A DNA stretch of 64,000 bases from Stakelama flava (GTDB lineage Bacteria > Pseudomonadota > Alphaproteobacteria > Sphingomonadales > Sphingomonadaceae), in the NCBI RefSeq assembly GCF_019351405.1, contig NZ_JAHWZX010000003.1, positions 186,001 to 250,000 on the forward strand. The letters run 5' to 3'. The translations under genes were made by a program, and so were the position numbers. The number at the start of each line of letters is the position of its first letter. Position 1 is the first letter of the stretch. Positions 52,536 through 61,980 of the stretch are shown here, one piece after another. The notes beneath the pieces are model-generated. The model did no database searches and was not told the DNA's origin. It worked only from the letters and a program-made list of their open reading frames with translations.

Positions 52536-55355
52536 ATGAAATTGAAAGCATGGTTCTGCTTGTCTGCGTCAAGCGTGGCGAGTTTCGCTGCCTTGATGCC
52601 CCTTACGGTTGCGGCCCAGACCACATCGCAGAGCCAATCGACATCGTCGGATACGGATGACGAGGCGGTTGACGATAGCGGCGCGTCGGCTGCGACGACT
52701 ACGCCCGCCGCGCAGGATAGCGCTGGTCAGCAAGCTGTCGCCGGGGAAGATATCGTTGTCACCGGATATCGTCGCAGCCTTGAATCCGCGCAGGAAATCA
52801 AGAGAAATTCCGATGGCATCGTCGATGCCGTCGTGGCGGAGGATATCGGCAAGCTGCCCGACACGTTCGCATCGTCCGCGCTGCAGCGCGTGACCGGCGT
52901 TACGGTGACGCGCGGCGGTGGTGAAGCTGCCGGTGTTACGGTTCGCGGCCTTCCCGACCTTACCACCACCTATAACGGGCGTGAGATTTTCACCGCCGAA
53001 GGCCGCTTCGTCGCGATACAGGATTTTCCCGCAGGCACCGTTGCGGCGCTGGAAGTCTATAAATCCGGCACCGCCGACATGATCGAGGCGGGCATCGCCG
53101 GTGAGGTGAACGTTCGCGGGCGACGGCCTTTCGATTTCAAGGGGTTCGAACTTTCAGGATCGCTAAACGGCGTCGTCTGGGATCAGTCGGGTAAGACGTC
53201 GTGGAACGGCAATCTGCTCATCAGCGACCGCTGGGATACCGGCATCGGTGAAATCGGCGTTTTGGTGAACGCGTCCTATGTCGGGCTGAACTATCAGGAT
53301 TCGACCCGCGAACAATCGCTCGTCATCCAGACCGCGACGGAAGACAATGCACCCGGTACGGGCGGCGGGTTTCGCTATCCCGATGCGCAGGCGCTGTATT
53401 ACGGCACCGGCCATCGCTGGCGTCCCTCGGCGAATGCCGCCATCCAGTGGCGGCCGAACAGCGAACTCGAATTCTATGTCGACGGGCTGTTTCAGGGTTT
53501 CCGCAGCGAAGACGCGAACCAGTATATGTTCGTGCCGATCTTTGGCGAAGGCATTCAGCTTTCGGACGTCACCTATCGCGGCGACGGGCAGGATCAGGCG
53601 CAAAGCATGACCGTCACCAACGCCTATCGTCCCGATGGCTATTGGGGCGCCACCAATGCAAAGACCGATACCTATCAGGTCGGTGGCGGCGCCAAGTGGG
53701 AGCATGACCGCTGGAAGGTATCGGCCGACCTTGCCTATACCGACAGCACCTATACGCTGAACGCGCGCAACATCGATTATCTGTTCGCCAGTTCGCCGGT
53801 GCGCAATGTCAATTTCGACGGCGGCAGCGATGGCGGCCCGCTATACACTTTTCAGGATTTCGATCTGACCGACCCCGCGAACTATCTCAGTCGCGGATTC
53901 TATCAGGCGTATCTTTCGGTGGGAGGCAAGGACTGGCAGACGCGAAGCGACGTCGAATATGATGTCAGCGATACCGGCCTTTTGCGGCGCTTGCAGCTTG
54001 GCGTGCGCTACAGCGACCGCGATGCGCGTCGGGACCGCGGCGCCCCGTATATCTATAATGGCGATGACCGTATTCCGATCACCGATCTGCCCGTGACGAT
54101 CGGCACGGTACATCCCGGCTTCCGGTTCGGCGGCGGTTTCGAACCGCGCACCTTTGTCGGCCTGTCCAATTCGGACATCGTCGACAATCTCGACGCGCTG
54201 CGTGCCTTTTACGGGGCGCCCGAAGGCCTCCCCGAATTCAGTCCAACGGAAAATTTCACCGCAAACGAAAAATCCTACGCCATCTACGGTCAGGCGAAAT
54301 ACGGGTTCGATCTGGGCGGTATCACCGTGGACGGGCTGATCGGTCTGCGCGTGGTGAAGACGAAATTGCACACCACCGGCTTTTCGCGCTTTCTGGATGA
54401 AGATAATGTGGAGAGCTTTTCGGCGGTAACCGGCAGCAGCGAATATACCGACTATCTGCCCAATGTCAGCGCGCGGATCGGCCTGACCGACAAGCTGCAG
54501 TTGCGGCTTGCCTTCACCCAGACGCGAACCCGGCCGAATTTCTTCGACCTGCGGCCTTCGCTGAACCTGAATTCGCCGCCGGTCATCGAACCAGGCAGCC
54601 AATGCGACCTTGATCCCGACGCGGAGCAGTGCCTTCGGACGGGGTCGCGCGGTAACCCGGACCTGAAGCCGCTATATTCGGACAATTACGACGCCAGCCT
54701 TGAATATTATTTCTCGCGAACCGGATCGGCCACGCTGGCCCTGTTCCGCCGCGAAGCGAACGGCTTCGTTTCGTCGATTCCGGTGGATTCAACCGATCCG
54801 GTATATGGCGGACTGCGCATCCAGACGCCGCTGAACCTTGGCGACACCACGTTGCAGGGGGCCGAACTGGCTTTCACCAGCTTCCTCGACATCGATGGCC
54901 TGCCCGAATGGGCGAAGGGGTTTGGTATTCAGGCGAACCTTACCTATGTCGATGCCAAGGGCGACCTGCCTCCCTCGCTCGCCGCTACGGTGGATAACAA
55001 ACAACAGGCGTTTCCGGGCGTTTCGAAATGGGCGTACAATGTCATCGCCTTGTACGAACGGCCGTTCTTCTCGGCGCGGTTGGCCTATAATTACCGCTCG
55101 AAATTCGTGCAATCCTACGGCCTCGTGAACCTCGATCCGACCGCCCATGCAGTGATCGAGAAGGGGCGGGGGCAGCTCGATTTCTCGACCAGCGTGACGC
55201 CGGTCAAAAATATCACGATCGCGTTCGATGTGGTCAATCTGCTGGGCAATCCGCTCAAGCGCTATCGCCAATATGACGATGCGGGCGACACTTATCCGCG
55301 CCAGATACTCTATCTCGAACGGACCTATTCACTGGGCGTTCGCTTCGCCTTTTGA
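52536..55355 (+). CDS. TonB-dependent receptor of the Xanthomonas/Caulobacter carbohydrate type
   Basis: A 939-residue outer-membrane receptor. The signal peptide ends at VAAQ, followed by a Ser/Thr/Asp-rich linker and a TonB box (EDIVVTGYRRSLESAQEIKRNSDGIVDAVVAEDIGKLPD). That stretch is diagnostic of the TonB-Xanth-Caul family. The plug includes GVTVRGLPDLTTTYNGREIF, and the long barrel ends YSLGVRFAF with the terminal Phe. Such receptors import oligosaccharides. The 52267-52535 gap is AT-richer and contains the leader and a GGGGGAGA ribosome-binding site; ATCGG-N6-CCGAT near 52405 may be an operator. The two glycosidase genes downstream suggest a pentose-rich plant polymer. Confidence 0.9.
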   Translation: MKLKAWFCLSASSVASFAALMPLTVAAQTTSQSQSTSSDTDDEAVDDSGASAATTTPAAQDSAGQQAVAGEDIVVTGYRRSLESAQEIKRNSDGIVDAVVAEDIGKLPDTFASSALQRVTGVTVTRGGGEAAGVTVRGLPDLTTTYNGREIFTAEGRFVAIQDFPAGTVAALEVYKSGTADMIEAGIAGEVNVRGRRPFDFKGFELSGSLNGVVWDQSGKTSWNGNLLISDRWDTGIGEIGVLVNASYVGLNYQDSTREQSLVIQTATEDNAPGTGGGFRYPDAQALYYGTGHRWRPSANAAIQWRPNSELEFYVDGLFQGFRSEDANQYMFVPIFGEGIQLSDVTYRGDGQDQAQSMTVTNAYRPDGYWGATNAKTDTYQVGGGAKWEHDRWKVSADLAYTDSTYTLNARNIDYLFASSPVRNVNFDGGSDGGPLYTFQDFDLTDPANYLSRGFYQAYLSVGGKDWQTRSDVEYDVSDTGLLRRLQLGVRYSDRDARRDRGAPYIYNGDDRIPITDLPVTIGTVHPGFRFGGGFEPRTFVGLSNSDIVDNLDALRAFYGAPEGLPEFSPTENFTANEKSYAIYGQAKYGFDLGGITVDGLIGLRVVKTKLHTTGFSRFLDEDNVESFSAVTGSSEYTDYLPNVSARIGLTDKLQLRLAFTQTRTRPNFFDLRPSLNLNSPPVIEPGSQCDLDPDAEQCLRTGSRGNPDLKPLYSDNYDASLEYYFSRTGSATLALFRREANGFVSSIPVDSTDPVYGGLRIQTPLNLGDTTLQGAELAFTSFLDIDGLPEWAKGFGIQANLTYVDAKGDLPPSLAATVDNKQQAFPGVSKWAYNVIALYERPFFSARLAYNYRSKFVQSYGLVNLDPTAHAVIEKGRGQLDFSTSVTPVKNITIAFDVVNLLGNPLKRYRQYDDAGDTYPRQILYLERTYSLGVRFAF

Positions 55356-55460
55356 TCGATCGGGGAGGCGACGCGATGCCTGAACGCTCACGTTGCGCCC
55401 GGCGTCCCGCCGCCTCTCCTGCCGACCGCGAACAGCCGGCCCCCTTACCCGGCTGACCTT

Positions 55461-55490
55461 GATGCCGGCGCTGTTCCTGGCGCCGGCATC
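55461..55490 (+). terminator. Hairpin after the TonB receptor gene
   Basis: GATGCCGGCGC (55461-55471) and GCGCCGGCATC (55480-55490) pair perfectly over 11 bp with an 8-nt loop and are followed by CTTTCCC. It may attenuate transcription so that the receptor is made in excess over the downstream hydrolases. Confidence 0.6.
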
Positions 55491-55540
55491 CTTTCCCGTC
55501 ACTCGCGGGTGTCGTCGCAGTATAAGGGAGGAAGCATAGC

Positions 55541-57529
55541 ATGGGCCGAACCGGACATTTGCTGGCGATGCTGTTCGCCATGATCGCCATCACGCCGCAG
55601 GCCTATGCGCAAAAGGTGCCGCCCGGCGCGCCGGAAACGCCAGCGGTCGATCCGCATAAAGCGTATCTATTCGCGCACATGATGAAGGGCGATTACGGCA
55701 CGCTCTATTATTCGGCGAGCATCGACGGCCTGCACTGGAGCGCCCTCAATCACGGCCGGCCGGTGTCGAGTGACTATCACGGCCATGCCTCGATCGCGAA
55801 GGGACCCGATGGGCGCTATTATCTGGTCGGCAACAAAAGCGATTCGGACCCCTTTATCCGCTTCTGGGTATCGGACGACCTGATCAAATGGATTCCATTC
55901 GGGACCTATCGCCCGGATCTTTCCAACATTCCGGGCCATCCCCACACATTGCAGCGTATAGGCGCGCCGAAGCTGTATTTCGATACGCCGTCGGGACAAT
56001 TTCTTTTGACTTGGCACACGCCGAATCGTGACGGATCGCCGCAGGACCCCGAACGCTATTGGGCGAGCCAGCGTACGCTTTATGTCCTGTCACCCGATCT
56101 GAAACGCTTTGCCGAACCGCCGCGGAAGCTGTTCGATTGGGACATGGCGACGATCGATACAATCGTACGGCCGAACGATGCGGGAAAAGGCTATTGCGCG
56201 ATCGTCAAGGATGAACGCTATCCATATTATGACTGGCCGACGGGTAAGACGATCCGGATTAGCTGCGGTCCGTCGCTGACCGGTCCCTATCCGTCGCCGG
56301 GTCCATCGCTCAGCCCCAATTTCCGTGAAGCACCGACGGTCATCCGTTCACCCGACAATAGCGAATGGTTTCTCTATTACGAACAATATGCGGGCACCAG
56401 CTATGGCCTGACCAAAGGGCGCACACTGGAAGGTCCGTGGTATCAGGTTTCAGGAAACAGTGGCGTTCCCGCATGGAACCGGTACGAAATGGTGCCCGGC
56501 GCGCGTCATGGATCAATGCTTCCGATCAGCCGCAGGGAATATGATGCGCTGGTCTCAGCATATCCCCCTGACGCTCAGCCCGCGAAGGATCGGGCCGCGG
56601 CCGCGACCTTCACCAATCCGCTGCTTGCATCCGGGCCAGACCCGTATGTCGTGCGCGATGGCGACACCTATTATTACATGCACACCATGGGTGACCGACT
56701 GGATATCTGGAAGACGAAGGATATCACTGACCTTGCCCATGCCGAGCGTCGCACGGTGTGGCGTCCCTCGCCGCACACGCCGAACGGTCGGTCGATCTGG
56801 GCGCCCGAGCTGCACCGGATCGCCGGGAAATGGTACATCTATTACACCGCGGCCGACAGTGCGCATGACGATGACGATCATCGCGGCGTCTTTGTTCTGG
56901 AAAATGCATCCGCCGATCCGATGACTGGCGAATGGAAGGATCTGGGACGGGTGAATACTGCGCATCCGGGGATTGACGGCACAACCTTCGCCTATCGGGG
57001 CAAACGCTATTTCGTCTATTCGCCCTATGTCGGGCCGGACAGCGACCTTGCCATCGCCGAAATGCGCGATCCGGTTACGCTGGCCGGCCCGGAAGTCATC
57101 ATCGCGCGCCCCGACAAGGAGTGGGAACAGCAGGGTGGCCGACAAATTCTGGAAGGCCCGGCCTTTCTGCCATCGCCCGGCGGCGATCTGTATCTCGCCT
57201 ATTCGGGCAGCGCCTGCTGGTCGGACGATTATGCCATCGGATTGCTGCATGCCGGCGCGGGAAGCGATCCGTTAAACCCCGCTTCGTGGCGCAAATCGCC
57301 TCGGCCGGTTTTGAAGAACTCCGCCGCGGGACACGTCTTCGCGCCGGGCCATAACGGATTTTTCACCACGCCTTCGGGTGAAACATGGATCGTCTATCAC
57401 GCCAACCCCGCCGCCGATATGGGATGCACTTCCAGGCGCGCGCCGCACATCCAGCAGGTGCGCTGGCAGGGCGGCAAGCCGGTTTTCCCGATGCCTGATG
57501 CAACGCATCCGCTGGAGCGTCCGCAATGA
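55541..57529 (+). CDS. Secreted tandem GH43-type glycosidase
   Basis: 662 residues: signal peptide ending YAQ, then two five-bladed beta-propeller domains. The C-terminal one (about 360-660) carries a full GH43 set: base Asp in GPDPYVVRDG, Asp in GIDGTTFAYRG, acid Glu in LEGPAFLP, plus WAPELHRI. The N-terminal one (about 35-345) has LFAHMMKGDYGTLYYSASIDGLHWS and REAPTVIRSPDNSEWFLYYE, but where relatives carry GHPDI it reads GHASI. That N-terminal propeller may therefore have lost its base and serve in binding. The likely activity is alpha-L-arabinofuranosidase or beta-xylosidase. It follows the TonB receptor. Confidence 0.85.
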   Translation: MGRTGHLLAMLFAMIAITPQAYAQKVPPGAPETPAVDPHKAYLFAHMMKGDYGTLYYSASIDGLHWSALNHGRPVSSDYHGHASIAKGPDGRYYLVGNKSDSDPFIRFWVSDDLIKWIPFGTYRPDLSNIPGHPHTLQRIGAPKLYFDTPSGQFLLTWHTPNRDGSPQDPERYWASQRTLYVLSPDLKRFAEPPRKLFDWDMATIDTIVRPNDAGKGYCAIVKDERYPYYDWPTGKTIRISCGPSLTGPYPSPGPSLSPNFREAPTVIRSPDNSEWFLYYEQYAGTSYGLTKGRTLEGPWYQVSGNSGVPAWNRYEMVPGARHGSMLPISRREYDALVSAYPPDAQPAKDRAAAATFTNPLLASGPDPYVVRDGDTYYYMHTMGDRLDIWKTKDITDLAHAERRTVWRPSPHTPNGRSIWAPELHRIAGKWYIYYTAADSAHDDDDHRGVFVLENASADPMTGEWKDLGRVNTAHPGIDGTTFAYRGKRYFVYSPYVGPDSDLAIAEMRDPVTLAGPEVIIARPDKEWEQQGGRQILEGPAFLPSPGGDLYLAYSGSACWSDDYAIGLLHAGAGSDPLNPASWRKSPRPVLKNSAAGHVFAPGHNGFFTTPSGETWIVYHANPAADMGCTSRRAPHIQQVRWQGGKPVFPMPDATHPLERPQ

Positions 57530-57620
57530 CCGTCGCCACCAGGCAAAACCGGTTCTTTCGCTTACGGGTACGACCGGCGCTCTTATTCCAAAATATTTTG
57601 AACGACATATGAGGATGATC

Positions 57621-58760
57621 ATGATTCGCAAACTGGCGCTCGCCGCGCTTCCCGCCATCGCCTTGTTCGCTGCGCCCGCCGATGCGCGCGATATCTGGAC
57701 AAAGCCGCAGGCGCAGAAATGGTATGATGCGCAGCCCTGGCTGGTCGGCGCGAATTACACGCCGCGCACGGCGATCAATCAGCTTGAAATGTGGCAGGCC
57801 GAAAGCTGGGACCCTAAAACGATCGATCAGGAGCTCGGCTGGGCTCAGGCGATCGGCATGAACACCATGCGCGTATACCTCCATAATCTGCTTTGGGAGA
57901 ATGATCCCGAGGGGCTGAAGAAGCGGATGGACGAATTTCTCACCATCGCATCGAAACACGGCATTCGCCCCGTATTCGTCCTGTTCGACAGCTGCTGGGA
58001 CCCGAACCCGGTTGTCGGGCAACAGCACCCGCCGATTCCGGGCGTGCATAATTCGGGCTGGGTTCAGGCGCCCGGCGCCGCGCGGCTCGCCGACAAGACG
58101 CAGTACGACAAGCTGGAAAATTACGTGAAGGACATCGTCGGCACGTTCGCGAACGACAAGCGCGTCCTTGCCTGGGACGTGTGGAACGAACCCAACAACG
58201 AAGGAGGCGGCAATTATACGCCGACTCCCAACAAGAAGGCGCTGGTCGCAGGATTGCTGACCCAGGTGTTCGATTGGGCGCAGTCGGTCGATCCCGTTCA
58301 GCCGCTGACGTCGGGAGTCTGGATCGGTGAACATTGGGACAAGCCCGAAACGCTCGACGCGGTGGAGAAAGTCCAGCTTTCGCGTTCGGACGTAAACAGT
58401 TTCCATGACTATAACTGGCCTGAAAGCTTCAAACGGCGCGCGAACCAGATGCTCAGCTATGGCCGACCGGTAATCTGCACCGAATATATGGCACGCGGCA
58501 ACGGTTCGACGTTCGACGGCGACCTGCCGATTGCGAAGAAGATGAATATCGGCATGATAAACTGGGGGCTGGTCGACGGCAAAACCCAGACCCGGCTGCC
58601 ATGGGACAGCTGGAAAAAGCCCTACACCTATGACGAACCGACGGTCTGGTTTCACGAGGTGTTCCATGCCGACGGAACCCCCTATCGCAAGGCGGAGACC
58701 GATCTGATCAGGGCAATGTCTGCCGCCCCGAAAGGCGTCGTCCCCGCCGCCGAATATTAA
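57621..58760 (+). CDS. Secreted GH5-like (clan A) glycoside hydrolase
   Basis: 379 residues from ATG 57621: a signal peptide ending ADARD and a TIM barrel (WLVGANYTPRTAINQLEMWQAE; MNTMRVYLHNLLWEND). The acid/base Glu is in VLAWDVWNEPNN and the nucleophile Glu is in RPVICTEYMAR. Clan GH-A placement is clear, while the family (GH5 or a related one annotated as endo-1,4-beta-xylanase or cellulase) is not certain. ATG 57609 and 57615 are other in-frame starts; GAGGA before 57621 favours the listed one. It is the last gene of the receptor-GH43-GH locus. Confidence 0.85.
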   Translation: MIRKLALAALPAIALFAAPADARDIWTKPQAQKWYDAQPWLVGANYTPRTAINQLEMWQAESWDPKTIDQELGWAQAIGMNTMRVYLHNLLWENDPEGLKKRMDEFLTIASKHGIRPVFVLFDSCWDPNPVVGQQHPPIPGVHNSGWVQAPGAARLADKTQYDKLENYVKDIVGTFANDKRVLAWDVWNEPNNEGGGNYTPTPNKKALVAGLLTQVFDWAQSVDPVQPLTSGVWIGEHWDKPETLDAVEKVQLSRSDVNSFHDYNWPESFKRRANQMLSYGRPVICTEYMARGNGSTFDGDLPIAKKMNIGMINWGLVDGKTQTRLPWDSWKKPYTYDEPTVWFHEVFHADGTPYRKAETDLIRAMSAAPKGVVPAAEY

Positions 58761-58767
58761 AACAAGG

Positions 58768-58796
58768 TGCGCCGCGCCGGTCACGGGCGCGGCGCA
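58768..58796 (+). terminator. GC hairpin after the GH5-like gene
   Basis: TGCGCCGCGCC (58768-58778) pairs perfectly over 11 bp with GGCGCGGCGCA (58786-58796) around a 7-nt loop, 7 nt after the stop codon. It has no T run but is strong enough to mark the transcript end. Confidence 0.55.
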
Positions 58797-58851
58797 ATCC
58801 CCGCAAAATCCCGACCCACATATCCCGCACCGTCACATCCGCAACCAATTG

Positions 58852-58865
58852 TTAGCCATCGCTAA
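58852..58865. promoter_or_regulatory. Candidate MntR operator
   Basis: TTAGCCATCGCTAA is a perfect inverted repeat (TTAGC-N4-GCTAA) about 50 bp upstream of the manganese operon. Its TAGC-N4-GCTA core matches the core of the E. coli MntR box. A degenerate second copy (TTAGATGATGCTCT) follows a few bases downstream. Mn-bound MntR encoded two genes on would bind here to repress uptake. Confidence 0.6.
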
Positions 58866-58914
58866 ATCTGTTAGATGATGCTCTGTTTCATGGTGGGAAC
58901 GAACCAATCAACCG

Positions 58915-59178
58915 ATGGTTGTGATGTTCAGTGCCGGGAGAAAGGCTGTGGGTGAAAGCGCGGAAAAACAGGCGATGCTCGCCGTTATCGACGGAATGAT
59001 CCAGCGCCGGGGCAGGGTCGGCATAAGCGAGTTGGCGCGGGAAACCGGTCTGAGCTTCGGCAAGGCGTGTATCGTCACCGCGCAGCTCAAGCGTCAGCAT
59101 CTCGTCCGCCATATTCCGCATAGCGGCATATTCGTGACGGATCAGGGACGTGAACTGCTTGCCCGCCATGCGCGCTGA
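58915..59178 (+). CDS. Short DtxR/MntR-like winged-helix protein
   Basis: 87 residues from ATG 58915; GTG 58948, with GGGAG seven bases before it, would give 76. The whole product is a winged helix: AVIDGMIQRRGRVGISELARETGLSFGKACIVTAQLKRQHLVRHIPHSGIFVTDQGRELLARHAR. It aligns along its length with the N-terminal domain of the MntR encoded next door ([46 protein letters not shown]). It lacks the metal-binding and dimerisation domain. It looks like a truncated paralog. It is first in the operon under the candidate MntR box. Confidence 0.7.
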   Translation: MVVMFSAGRKAVGESAEKQAMLAVIDGMIQRRGRVGISELARETGLSFGKACIVTAQLKRQHLVRHIPHSGIFVTDQGRELLARHAR

Positions 59179-59290
59179 GCCCGCAGGCGAATACAGCGCT
59201 CCGACCAAGCGCCCCGCCGAACAAGCGGGGCTTTTCAGTTGGAGCTGTGATAACGGATCGCAGCTTCCATCATCGGGTTCGAATAGTGAC

Positions 59291-59725
59291 ATGAGCAGCA
59301 ACACCGCGCGGCGCGCCGCTGCATTTCGCAAGACGCGCGAGGCGCACCTTACCGAGGTCGCGGAAGATTATGTCGAGCTGATCGGCGACCTGATCAACGA
59401 ATTCGGCGAGGCTCGCCTGACCGACATCGCCGAAAATATGGCGGTGAGCCAGGCGACGGCGTCCAAGATCGTGTCGCGGCTGAAGCGCGAAGGGCTGGTT
59501 GAGAACCGGCCCTATCGTTCGATTTTCCTCACCGATACCGGCGAGGCAATGGCGAACGAAGCTCGTCGCAAACACCGGATCGTGCTCGCATTCCTTCAGG
59601 CGCTTGGTATCGACGACGCCACGGCGCAGGCCGATTCGGAAGGCATGGAGCACCATGTCAGTGACGTTACGCTAACGGCGCTCGATGCGCTCACACGCCG
59701 TCTGAACCGGCAAGCGGATTCCTAG
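59291..59725 (+). CDS. mntR: Manganese-responsive regulator MntR
   Basis: 144-residue DtxR-family regulator: winged helix at about 15-75, then a dimerisation domain. Metal ligands of MntR are conserved by position: Asp/Glu in EDYVELI, His in RRKHRIV and Glu/His in [11 protein letters not shown]. No SH3-like third domain is present, as expected for MntR rather than DtxR/IdeR. It represses manganese import when Mn(II) is sufficient. It precedes mntH by 55 nt on the same strand. Confidence 0.93.
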   Translation: MSSNTARRAAAFRKTREAHLTEVAEDYVELIGDLINEFGEARLTDIAENMAVSQATASKIVSRLKREGLVENRPYRSIFLTDTGEAMANEARRKHRIVLAFLQALGIDDATAQADSEGMEHHVSDVTLTALDALTRRLNRQADS

Positions 59726-59780
59726 TGCGGACAAATCGCCGCGCCCGGCCGATGCGGCAGGTTCAAAGCCTCGCGATCCC

Positions 59781-61142
59781 GTGCGGAAGGGCGTCGTGAA
59801 TCCGGACAATAGCCCCGCAACGGACAGACGGGGTTGGCGCAGCAGCGAGGGTGCCGCATCGCTGCCTGAGGTATTCCGCACTATTGCGGTGCCGACGGGC
59901 GGCGGTTCGTGGCGCAAATTCGCCGCTTTCGCCGGACCGGGATTTCTGGTCGCGGTCGGTTATATGGACCCTGGAAACTGGGCGACCGATCTCGCCGGCG
60001 GGTCGGCCTTCGGCTATACGCTGCTCAGCGTCATCCTGCTGTCCAACCTCATGGCGATCGTGCTTCAGGCGCTTGCCGCACGGCTCGGTATCGCGACGGG
60101 CAGGGATCTCGCCTCGGCATGTCGCGATGCCTATAGCAAGCCTGTTTCGGTCGCCTTGTGGCTATTGTGCGAAATCGCGATCGTCGCCTGCGACCTTGCC
60201 GAGGTGATCGGCACCGCGATCGGTCTCAATCTTCTGTTCGGAATTCCATTGGTCTGGGGCGTGTGCCTGACCGGGCTGGACGTGCTGCTTATCCTGATGC
60301 TGCAACGGCATGGCTTTCGCAGGATCGAAGCCTTTGTGATGGCGCTGATCACGATCATCGCGCTGTGTTTTCTGTATGAACTGGTCGCTTCGCGGCCGGC
60401 GATCGGCGACATGCTCGCCGGGTTCGTTCCGCAGGCGCAGATCGTGCATGATCCGGCGATGCTGTACATCGCGATCGGCATTATCGGCGCGACGGTGATG
60501 CCGCACAACCTGTATCTCCACTCCGCAACGGTGCAGACCCGCGCCTTCGACCAGACGAGCGAAGGCAAGCGCGACGCTGCCAAATGGGCGACGCTCGACA
60601 GTACGGTCGCGCTGATGCTGGCCTTGTTCGTCAACGCCGCCATCCTGATCCTCGCCGCCGCAGCCTTTCACACGATCGGGCGAACTGACGTCGCGGAAAT
60701 CCAGGACGCCTATCAACTGCTCACCCCCACGCTGGGCGCGGCACTGGCGAGCACGCTGTTCGCGGTCGCATTGCTGGCATCGGGACAGAATTCGACGGTC
60801 ACCGCAACGCTTGCCGGGCAGATCGTGATGGAAGGTTTTATCCGGTTGCGGTTGCAGCCATGGCTCCGCCGCCTGATCACGCGTGGTCTGGCGATCGTGC
60901 CGACGGTCATCGTCGCGGCGATCTATGGCCAAAGCGGCACTGCGCGGTTGCTGATTTTGAGCCAGGTTATTCTTTCGATGCAATTGCCCTTTGCGGTCGT
61001 GCCGCTGGTCGCCTTCACCTCCGACAGGAAAAAGATGGGCGATCTTGCCAGCCCGGTCTGGTTGCGCGTCCTTGCCTGGACGATCGCGGCGATCATCATC
61101 GTCCTCAATATCAAGCTGCTGATCGACACGATCGGGATGTGA
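59781..61142 (+). CDS. mntH: Nramp-family divalent metal transporter
   Basis: Proton-coupled Mn(II)/Fe(II) importer. 453 residues with about eleven membrane helices. The TM1 metal-binding motif is DPGNW (in [14 protein letters not shown]) and the TM6 motif is [10 protein letters not shown]. An Ala/Arg-rich N-terminal extension of about 45 residues precedes TM1. The start is not certain (GTG or ATG among the first codons), but the core is complete. It is the last gene of the mntR operon. Confidence 0.94.
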   Translation: MRKGVVNPDNSPATDRRGWRSSEGAASLPEVFRTIAVPTGGGSWRKFAAFAGPGFLVAVGYMDPGNWATDLAGGSAFGYTLLSVILLSNLMAIVLQALAARLGIATGRDLASACRDAYSKPVSVALWLLCEIAIVACDLAEVIGTAIGLNLLFGIPLVWGVCLTGLDVLLILMLQRHGFRRIEAFVMALITIIALCFLYELVASRPAIGDMLAGFVPQAQIVHDPAMLYIAIGIIGATVMPHNLYLHSATVQTRAFDQTSEGKRDAAKWATLDSTVALMLALFVNAAILILAAAAFHTIGRTDVAEIQDAYQLLTPTLGAALASTLFAVALLASGQNSTVTATLAGQIVMEGFIRLRLQPWLRRLITRGLAIVPTVIVAAIYGQSGTARLLILSQVILSMQLPFAVVPLVAFTSDRKKMGDLASPVWLRVLAWTIAAIIIVLNIKLLIDTIGM

Positions 61143-61170
61143 GCAGGGCATCTGCGGGCGAACGCAAGGA

Positions 61171-61195
61171 TGGCCCGCCAGTCGCAGCCGGGCCA
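61171..61195. terminator. Hairpin between convergent mntH and fabI
   Basis: TGGCCCG (61171-61177) pairs with CGGGCCA (61189-61195) around an 11-nt loop, inside the 55-nt gap between the two convergent stop codons. It could terminate transcription from either side. Confidence 0.4.
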
Positions 61196-61197
61196 AT

Positions 61198-61980
61198 TCA
61201 CGCCATCAGATGCTGCCCGCTGTCCACCGGAATTACCGTCCCGGTGATGTGCCTTGCCGCGTCGCTCACCAGAAATGCCGCCAGCGCGCCGACATCGCGC
61301 GTTTCGACCAGATGCCGTTCGGGCACGCGCTTCGCCGCGCTTTCCAGCATTTCGTCGAACCGGTCGATGCCGCTTGCCGCGCGCGTGGCGATCGGGCCGG
61401 GAGAGATGGCGTGCGCGCGGATACCCTTCGGCCCCAGTTCCGCCGCGACATAGCGGGTCGCGCTTTCGAGCGCCGCCTTGACCGGACCCATCAGGTTATA
61501 ATTCTCGACCACGCGCTCCGAACCGTAAAAGGTGACGGTAAGCAGGCAGCCGCCATCGGGCATCAACGGTTCGGCATGGCGCGCCATTTCCAGGAAGGAA
61601 TGGCAGGAAACGTCCATCGCCATCGCAAAGCCGTCCGCCGAACAATCGACCACTCGGCCGTGCAGATCGTCGCGCGGCGCGAACGCGATCGAATGAAGCA
61701 GAAAATCCAGCCCGCCCCATTCTTCACCAATGCGCCTGAACAGAGCTTCGGTCTGGCCGGGAATGCGAACGTCGCAGGGCGTTACCCATTCGACACCCAG
61801 CGCATCGGTGGTCGGCTGCACGAACGGGAGCGCCTTGTCGTTGAGATAGGTTGCGCAAAGCCGCGCGCCGCTGCCGCGAAACGCCTGCGCGCATCCGGTG
61901 GCGATGCTGTGTTCATTGGCAATCCCGACGACCAGCCCGCGCTTGCCCGAAAGGTCGAAAAGCTTGTTCATGGTCGTCAT
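61198..61980 (-). CDS. fabI: Enoyl-ACP reductase, FabI type
   Basis: NADH-dependent reductase of enoyl-ACP, final step of fatty-acid elongation. 260 residues: GLVVGIANEHSIATGCAQAF nucleotide loop, LLHSIAFAPRDDLHGRVVD, and catalytic Tyr and Lys in the FabI pattern Y-x6-K (NYNLMGPVK). The second conserved Tyr lies in FYGSERV. Its start overlaps the ackA stop (ATGA), so it is translated with the acetate genes. FabI paralogs in this position may serve a dedicated role rather than bulk fatty-acid synthesis; the main fabI may be elsewhere. Confidence 0.9.
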   Translation of the reverse strand: MTTMNKLFDLSGKRGLVVGIANEHSIATGCAQAFRGSGARLCATYLNDKALPFVQPTTDALGVEWVTPCDVRIPGQTEALFRRIGEEWGGLDFLLHSIAFAPRDDLHGRVVDCSADGFAMAMDVSCHSFLEMARHAEPLMPDGGCLLTVTFYGSERVVENYNLMGPVKAALESATRYVAAELGPKGIRAHAISPGPIATRAASGIDRFDEMLESAAKRVPERHLVETRDVGALAAFLVSDAARHITGTVIPVDSGQHLMA

